64,000 nt of DNA from Henriciella pelagia (GTDB lineage: Bacteria > Pseudomonadota > Alphaproteobacteria > Caulobacterales > Hyphomonadaceae). Below are positions 59,314 to 64,000 of the stretch, piece after piece. The stretch is from contig NZ_NCSU01000011.1 in the NCBI RefSeq assembly GCF_002088945.1, forward strand, positions 310,001-374,000, read 5' to 3'. Position 1 is the first letter of the stretch. Each line of letters starts with the position of its first letter. Both the position numbers and the translations under genes were made by a program. The notes under the pieces are model-generated. The model did not search any database and had not been told where the DNA came from. It saw nothing but the letters and a program-made list of their open reading frames with translations.

Positions 59314-59709
59314 ATGGCAGATGATATGAGAATGAGCGAAACTGCAAAGGCCGCTGCAGAAGCGAGCGCCGCAGAAGATGTGTCTGCGATTCCGCAGGAT
59401 GAGTTGAACCGTATGACTGACGCTCTCATTGCAGCCTTCAAGACGGTCTTCGATCCTGAAATTCCGGTCGACATCTACGAACTTGGGCTCATCTACAAGG
59501 TCGATATCGATGACAATCGTAAGGTCGATATCGACATGACACTGACGGCGCCGGGCTGCCCCGTGGCGGGCGACATGCCTGGCTGGGTTGAAAACGCCGC
59601 CCGCACAGTCGAAGGCGTTGAAGATGTTGAAGTGCGCCTCACCTTCGATCCACCATGGGACCCCTCCCGGATGTCGGACGAAGCGCGACTTGCCCTGAAC
59701 ATGCTCTGA
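59314..59709 (+). CDS. sufT: SufT-like Fe-S assembly protein (DUF59/MIP18)
   Basis: A 131-residue DUF59 protein with an Ala/Glu-rich N-terminal extension (about 1-30). The core begins FKTVFDPEIPVDIYELGLIY and continues with MTLTAPGCPVAGDMP and the end motif LTFDPPWDPSRMSDEARL. DUF59 proteins help in the maturation or repair of Fe-S proteins. AAGGTG lies five bases before the ATG at 59314. It sits between sufS and sufA, the usual alphaproteobacterial place. Confidence 0.93.
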   Translation: MADDMRMSETAKAAAEASAAEDVSAIPQDELNRMTDALIAAFKTVFDPEIPVDIYELGLIYKVDIDDNRKVDIDMTLTAPGCPVAGDMPGWVENAARTVEGVEDVEVRLTFDPPWDPSRMSDEARLALNML

Positions 59710-59744
59710 TTGAAATTTTCCAAGCCGGACCTCATCTAACGCTC

Positions 59745-60104
59745 ATGGCCAGAAGACCTCGACCACAACTCGTTACACTTTCCGATGCCGCCGCTGATCG
59801 CGTGAAGCAGATCATGTCGGAAAAAGGCGCCGGCTATCTGCGTGTTGGCGTAAAAAATGGTGGGTGCGCCGGCATGGAATACGTCATGGACTATGTCAGT
59901 GCCCCGGACGCTATGGATGAAATCGTCGAAGATAAAGGCGTGCAGATCGTCGTTGATGCGAAAGCGGTCCTGTTCCTGCTGGGATCGGTCGTCGATTTCG
60001 AGACGACGGCTCTGCATGAGAAATTTGTGTTCTCGAACCCTAACCAGACAGATGCCTGCGGCTGCGGTGAAAGCGTGACAATTGTTCCTGCAGTGGCAGG
60101 CTAA
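59745..60104 (+). CDS. sufA: HesB/IscA-family A-type Fe-S carrier (SufA)
   Basis: From the ATG at 59745 the protein has 119 residues. The three cysteines of A-type carriers are in place: one in VKNGGCAGMEY and two in TDACGCGESVTI. These bind or pass on a cluster. The start LVTLSDAAADRVKQIM is typical of the family. The frame is open further upstream into sufT, but this ATG gives the conserved N-terminus. It is the last gene of the operon and converges with plsC without a visible terminator. Confidence 0.94.
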   Translation: MARRPRPQLVTLSDAAADRVKQIMSEKGAGYLRVGVKNGGCAGMEYVMDYVSAPDAMDEIVEDKGVQIVVDAKAVLFLLGSVVDFETTALHEKFVFSNPNQTDACGCGESVTIVPAVAG

Positions 60105-60118
60105 AATGCGGGCAACGC

Positions 60119-60874
60119 TCAATTAGGATCGGGCAGCAGGACTGATGTGCTGGCCTCGCCGCGGCTGGCCTCAGCAAACAGCTCGGACACGCGGGTTTCG
60201 ATCCTGTCTGTGAGAGTTTCCAGAAACTCGGCTTTTTGAAGGCCCGGCATGATAGGTGGCAGGAATTCCACCACAGCCCGACCCGGACGTTTTTTCAGTT
60301 TCTGCTGCTGCCAGTACTGGCCCAGATTGGTTGCGACCGGAATCACGGGCACGTTCATCGCCTTCTGCATATGCCACACACCGGCCTTGTATCGATAATG
60401 TGTGCCAGGAGCCGCAAGATGGCCTTCCGGATATACCAGAATACGAATGCCTTGCTCCCGGGCTTTTTCCATGCCTTCAGCAAGCGATCTGGCTTTCCGG
60501 TCACCTCCACCACAAGTGTCGATGATGATGGCGCCCAGCTTCCTCAGGATTCGGCCTACCAGGGGAAATCGCTCCAGATGGTCACCCGTCACAAAGGACA
60601 GATTGGCCACCTCAGGATAAATGAGAAATCCATCGCCCCAGCTCTGATGTTTCGCTGCCAGGATGAAAGGCCCCTCCGGCAAGTGCTGCTTTCCGCGGAC
60701 ATCGGTGGAAATGCCGGCCGTCAGGCAGAGAGCGATCCGGACCGCGCGCGTATAGGAGCGGATGACGAATTGCGTTGCCTTGCGACCGGGCAGCGCAAGC
60801 GTCGCCATTGCCACAAGAATGTAGATGACGGACAGAATATAGTACACGCCTGTGAAAAGGATGCCGCGAATCAT
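60119..60874 (-). CDS. plsC: 1-acyl-sn-glycerol-3-phosphate acyltransferase (PlsC-like)
   Basis: A 251-residue membrane-associated acyltransferase that makes phosphatidic acid or acylates a related lipid. An N-terminal helix (ILFTGVYYILSVIYILVAMATL) is followed by the catalytic HX4D motif in AAKHQSWGDGF, and by VYPEGHLAAPGT, which corresponds to the acceptor-binding motif. The tetR gene precedes it on the same strand with a six-base gap, so it is probably controlled by that regulator. Confidence 0.92.
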   Translation of the reverse strand: MIRGILFTGVYYILSVIYILVAMATLALPGRKATQFVIRSYTRAVRIALCLTAGISTDVRGKQHLPEGPFILAAKHQSWGDGFLIYPEVANLSFVTGDHLERFPLVGRILRKLGAIIIDTCGGGDRKARSLAEGMEKAREQGIRILVYPEGHLAAPGTHYRYKAGVWHMQKAMNVPVIPVATNLGQYWQQQKLKKRPGRAVVEFLPPIMPGLQKAEFLETLTDRIETRVSELFAEASRGEASTSVLLPDPN

Positions 60875-60880
60875 GTCGGT

Positions 60881-61471
60881 CTATTTCTGCATCAGCACAG
60901 CAAGGACGCCTTTTGACAGGATGTCGACATGGTCGGACATCGGTCCGCTGATCCTGTTGTAGATCTTCGAGAGTCCTGTCTGCATTACCACGCCAAGACA
61001 CATTGAAACCACGACTGCAGGGTCGCTCTTTGGCACATCACCTGCTTCCATCATGGCTGCGACAATCTTTTCGAGGATGCTGACTGGGTCGTCATCTCGT
61101 CGCGTATCGTTCGGCAGGTATCGGTTCAGAGATACGAGGTGAAAGGAGAAAAGTAGCCAGTCTTCATCTGCTAGCTGGCAATAGGCCTCAACAGCGCGAT
61201 AAATCCTTTGCTCAATCGTGCCTTCTGATGCGAGCGCATCTCTCAGCATTACGCCGAGACGGTTGTGGATTGTCATGAAGAGCGACAGGGCAAGCTCGTC
61301 CTTGCCCTTGTAGTGACGATAGAGGGCACCCTCAGATACCCCAGCTTCATTTGCAATTTCCCGCGTTGTCGCAGCGTCGAATCCGTCGTGCACGAAAAGT
61401 TTGAGCGCGGCCCGTTCGATTCTTGGCTTGGCCGATCGTCGACGTTTATTGGGGAGAGTGGAATCGGGCAT
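60881..61471 (-). CDS. TetR/AcrR-family transcriptional regulator
   Basis: A 196-residue regulator. The N-terminal DNA-binding domain is clear: ALKLFVHDGFDAATTREIA then NEAGVSEGALYRHYKGKDEL. The C-terminal ligand domain is diverse, as usual. A 14-base palindrome lies 51 bases upstream of its start and is its likely operator. It is co-transcribed with plsC, so the ligand may be a fatty acid or acyl-CoA; that is inference. Confidence 0.92.
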   Translation of the reverse strand: MPDSTLPNKRRRSAKPRIERAALKLFVHDGFDAATTREIANEAGVSEGALYRHYKGKDELALSLFMTIHNRLGVMLRDALASEGTIEQRIYRAVEAYCQLADEDWLLFSFHLVSLNRYLPNDTRRDDDPVSILEKIVAAMMEAGDVPKSDPAVVVSMCLGVVMQTGLSKIYNRISGPMSDHVDILSKGVLAVLMQK

Positions 61472-61522
61472 GTCGTATTCCTCTATTCGCTGGGTATCTA
61501 TGCCCGCTTGAGGAAAAACGCA

Positions 61523-61536
61523 AGTAAGCGCTTACT
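61523..61536. promoter_or_regulatory. palindromic operator, probably for the TetR regulator
   Basis: AGTAAGCGCTTACT at 61523-61536 is a perfect 14-base palindrome in the 251-base gap between tetR (minus) and yajC (plus). The size and AGTAAGC half-sites suit a TetR-family dimer. It is 51 bases before the tetR start and about 190 before yajC, so autoregulation of tetR-plsC is the simplest reading. Confidence 0.65.
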
Positions 61537-61649
61537 AATTTTTCCCGGAATGATGCTTCCGAGCGGCCATAGGCGGAGGCATCCGACGAGTTGACGGCCG
61601 CATAGCTGCGGGCAGCGAAGCAAATTTCCCGAGGAACTGCGCTGATTGC

Positions 61650-61677
61650 TTGAACGGACTTGTTTGCAAAGTATGCC
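61650..61677 (+). promoter_or_regulatory. candidate yajC-secDF promoter
   Basis: TTGAAC (61650-61655) and TATGCC (61672-61677) are separated by 16 bases, 45 bases before the yajC ATG. The match to sigma-70 elements is fair on the -35 and weak on the -10. No other gene lies in this gap. Confidence 0.35.
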
Positions 61678-61722
61678 CTTCACAGATATAGGCACGAGCC
61701 TGAATTTCCGGGGAGAGATACC

Positions 61723-62103
61723 ATGATCAAGAGATTGGCCGCGATGGGCCTGATGTCGCTCACTTTTGCGCCTGTTGCGCTTGCGCAGGAGCAGGGAGCC
61801 GGCGGCGGTGGCCTTCTGGCGCAGCTCATCTTCTTTGTGCCGCTAATCCTGATCTTCTACTTTCTGCTGATCCGGCCGGCCAATCAGCGCCAGAAGAAAC
61901 ACCGCGCGATGATCGAAGCGGTCGTGAAAGGCGATACAGTGATCACGTCCGGCGGCCTTATTGGTAAAGTTGCCAAGGTAACGGACCAGGAAGTCAGCGT
62001 TGATATCGCAGAGGGCGTTCGCGTGCGTATCGTCAAGGGAATGATTGCTGACGTTCGTGGCAAGAATGAACCGGTTGCTGCCAACGATTCCAAAGCTTCC
62101 TAG
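61723..62103 (+). CDS. yajC: preprotein translocase accessory subunit YajC
   Basis: YajC associates with SecDF at the translocon. From the ATG at 61723 it has 126 residues. The N-terminal MIKRLAAMGLMSLTFAPVALAQ looks like a signal peptide ending AQ. The single membrane helix is LIFFVPLILIFYFLLIRP, followed by the conserved PANQRQKKHRAMIEAV and GDTVITSGGLIGKV. GGGGAGAG lies just before the ATG. secD follows after 24 bases. Confidence 0.95.
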   Translation: MIKRLAAMGLMSLTFAPVALAQEQGAGGGGLLAQLIFFVPLILIFYFLLIRPANQRQKKHRAMIEAVVKGDTVITSGGLIGKVAKVTDQEVSVDIAEGVRVRIVKGMIADVRGKNEPVAANDSKAS

Positions 62104-62127
62104 TCCACCAGACGAGGGATACCGAAT

Positions 62128-63804
62128 ATGCTGAATTTTCCGGCCTGGAAAGTCGCTCTCATTTGTCTGGTCCTGCTCTGGGGTGGACTGCTGGCGCTGC
62201 CAAATGCGTTTACGGACGGATTTCTCGGTATTGAACCGCGCGATACGGGCGCTACTGACCCTCAGTCGATTGCGGAGTATCAGCAGCAGATGGAAGAGGC
62301 GGAAGCCTCTTGGTGGCCGGGCGTGCTGCCAACCAGCAAGGTCAATCTCGGGCTCGATTTGCAGGGCGGTGTGTATCTCCTGACCGAGATCGATCCTGAC
62401 GAAGTCGCAGCCAACCGACTTGAAACCCTGCAGGCCGATATTCGTGACGTCCTGAACAGTGCCCCCCTCATCACACGCGATGTGCCCGAGCAGCAAGGCA
62501 GCACCCTGCCGATCCGCCTGCGCAATCCGGAGCAGATGGACGATGCGCTGAGACGCCTTCGGCGCATCAATCCAACCATTGGTGCCACAGGCGGCGAAAA
62601 GATCATGAGCATCGAGGCCCAGGGCAACGACCTCATCATGATTTCGGTGTCCCAGGCGGCCCGGCAGGCGCTGGCCGCTGATGCTCAGGACAAGATGATC
62701 GAGATCATCCGCCGCAGGCTCGATCCTGATGGCGTGAGTGAAGTTTCCATTACGCCGCAAGGTGACACGCGTATCGTTATTGAAGCACCGGGTGAGGCTG
62801 ATCCTCGCCGCATCAAGGACATTCTCAGCCGCGCGGGCCGCATGACGTTCAACATGGCAGATAGCAGCCCGTCTTCCATTGCAGCGGCCGAGTCGGGTCT
62901 GCCGCGCCCAGGTTGGGAATTGGTGCAGGACGAGAACGGCATTTCCTATCTGATCAATCGTACGCCGGTTGTGTCCGGCAGCGACATCGCGACTGCCAAC
63001 CAGGGCTATGACCCGGACGATAACTCGCCGGCCGTTGATTTCCGGCTTACGGGCAGCGGTGCTGAACGATTTGGTCGCACGACAGCGAATAATCGTGGTG
63101 AGCTATTTGCCATTGTTCTGGACGGCAAGGTGATGTCTGCGCCCCGCATCAACGAACCGATCTGGGGTGGCAACGTCCAGATCACCGGCAATTTTACGAT
63201 GCAGGAGGCTCAGGACCTCGCAGCCATCATTGAAGCGGGCGAGTTACCAGGCAAGCTTGGCTTTATCGAGGAGCGGACAGTTGGCCCCGGTCTCGGCGCG
63301 GACTCCATTCGCGCCGGAACGCGCGCCAGCCTGATCGGTCTCGTGCTCGTCGCAATCTTCATGATCATTGCCTACGGCCTGATCGGCAGTTTCGCCGTTG
63401 GGTCGCTGCTTGCCAACATCATTCTCATACTTGGTGCGCTTTCGGGACTTGGCGCGACGCTTACGCTGCCCGGTATTGCCGGTATCATTCTGACAATCGG
63501 TATGGCCGTGGACGCTAATGTGATCGTGTTTGAGCGGATCCGGGAGGAGCAGAGGGCAGGGCGATCTCCGAACACAGCCGTCATCGCCGGTTATGAACGC
63601 GCGCTGTCGACCATTCTCGACGCCAACATCACAACCTTCATCGCGGCCGCTATTCTGTACATGCTGGGTTCTGGTCCGGTGAAGGGTTTTGCCGTCACGC
63701 TGGCGATTGGCATCGTGACCTCGGTCTTTACCGCCTTTGTAGTGACGCGATGGTTCACGGCCATGTGGCTGCGCCTCGCCAAACCGCGCAAATTGTCGAT
63801 TTAA
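62128..63804 (+). CDS. secD: protein translocase subunit SecD
   Basis: SecD, with SecF, uses the proton gradient to pull exported proteins into the periplasm. The 558-residue protein has a first helix (WKVALICLVLLWGGLLAL), LGLDLQGGVYL, a large periplasmic region and SGAERFGRTTANNRGE. Five C-terminal helices follow, with IGMAVDANVIVFERIREE, the family signature of the transmembrane channel. Normal length. secF begins 15 bases later after AAGGGGAGG. Confidence 0.96.
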   Translation: MLNFPAWKVALICLVLLWGGLLALPNAFTDGFLGIEPRDTGATDPQSIAEYQQQMEEAEASWWPGVLPTSKVNLGLDLQGGVYLLTEIDPDEVAANRLETLQADIRDVLNSAPLITRDVPEQQGSTLPIRLRNPEQMDDALRRLRRINPTIGATGGEKIMSIEAQGNDLIMISVSQAARQALAADAQDKMIEIIRRRLDPDGVSEVSITPQGDTRIVIEAPGEADPRRIKDILSRAGRMTFNMADSSPSSIAAAESGLPRPGWELVQDENGISYLINRTPVVSGSDIATANQGYDPDDNSPAVDFRLTGSGAERFGRTTANNRGELFAIVLDGKVMSAPRINEPIWGGNVQITGNFTMQEAQDLAAIIEAGELPGKLGFIEERTVGPGLGADSIRAGTRASLIGLVLVAIFMIIAYGLIGSFAVGSLLANIILILGALSGLGATLTLPGIAGIILTIGMAVDANVIVFERIREEQRAGRSPNTAVIAGYERALSTILDANITTFIAAAILYMLGSGPVKGFAVTLAIGIVTSVFTAFVVTRWFTAMWLRLAKPRKLSI

Positions 63805-63819
63805 GGGGAGGCTGACCGA

Positions 63820-64000
63820 ATGCTTCTGCAATACTGGCCCCAGAAAACAGATGTGAGATTCATGACGCTGCGTCTGCCAGCGCTCCTGTTCTCAGTGATC
63901 CTTATTGCGGCCTCATTCGGCCTGATCTTCACCAAGGGGCTCAATTTCGGGATCGACTTTGCGGGCGGTTCAGTGATCGAGATCGAAAAGCCTGCAAACG
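63820..64000 (+). CDS. secF: protein translocase subunit SecF, N-terminal part
   Basis: Only the first 60 codons are in the window, starting MLLQYWPQKTDVRFM. They hold the first helix (LPALLFSVILIAASFGLIF) and the SecF signature GLNFGIDFAGGSVIE. A GGGGAGG lies ahead of the ATG. The gene continues past the right edge. Confidence 0.93.
   Translation, partial: MLLQYWPQKTDVRFMTLRLPALLFSVILIAASFGLIFTKGLNFGIDFAGGSVIEIEKPAN

Overview
The window is a gene-dense, high-GC stretch of an alphaproteobacterial chromosome. I place it near Hyphomonadaceae/Caulobacterales by inference. Evidence: LpxI instead of LpxH, a fused IspDF, an E1-beta with its own lipoyl domain, the ntrBC-ntrYX-trkAH-hfq-hflX block, an iscS/sufBCDS-type operon, and a GTTC-N7-GTTC SOS box at lexA. 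No rRNA, tRNA, CRISPR array, insertion sequence or phage gene was seen. No gap without a gene exceeds about 250 bases; the longest is 61472-61722, which holds a palindromic operator and a probable yajC promoter.

Layout. 1-3292 (+): lipid A genes lpxD (partial), lpxA, lpxI, lpxB. 3293-6105 (-): gltA and gltX. About 6058-8235 (+): comEC. 8232-15482 (-): a tightly coupled ppiD-trpE-trpG-alpha/beta hydrolase-trpD-trpC run, then lexA with its own SOS promoter. 15570-26210 (+): tpiA, secG, pyrG, rpmF, eno, ftsB and the pyruvate dehydrogenase genes pdhA-pdhB-DUF5076-pdhC-lpd. 26231-33985: an accessory block of pdeM, an MscS channel, a DUF6460-like protein and a DECR-like SDR (+), then an ATP-grasp ligase, a 7TM inactive transglutaminase, a retropepsin-like protease and an acyl-activating enzyme (-). 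34135-38293: lipA, ratA/coq10 (+), cinA, ispDF (-), dusB (+). 38290-48823 (+): ntrB, ntrC, ntrY, ntrX, trkA, trkH, hfq, hflX. 48824-52018: tyrS (-), anmK (+), alpha/beta hydrolase (-). 52071-60104 (+): an Fe-S cluster assembly operon. 60119-61471 (-): plsC and a TetR regulator. 61723-64000 (+): yajC, secD, secF (partial).

How the genes work together. Most of the window is core metabolism and information processing in an order I recognise as typical of alphaproteobacteria: lipid A synthesis, tryptophan synthesis, glycolysis to acetyl-CoA with lipoate supply, nitrogen two-component control beside potassium uptake, Fe-S assembly, and Sec export. Four places depart from this. (1) A 22-codon ORF with four cysteine codons, a near-perfect Shine-Dalgarno and an ATGA overlap precedes the cysteine desulfurase gene that opens the Fe-S operon; it looks like a cysteine or Fe-S sensing leader. 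(2) The ATP-grasp / inactive-transglutaminase 7TM / retropepsin cassette at 29.2-32.3 kb looks like an envelope-linked peptide-ligase and protease system of unknown substrate. (3) Both NtrC and NtrX lack the GAFTGA loop needed to engage sigma-54. (4) Unexplained genes are embedded in otherwise conserved operons: a hydrolase in trp, an NTF2-like protein and a lipoprotein in suf.
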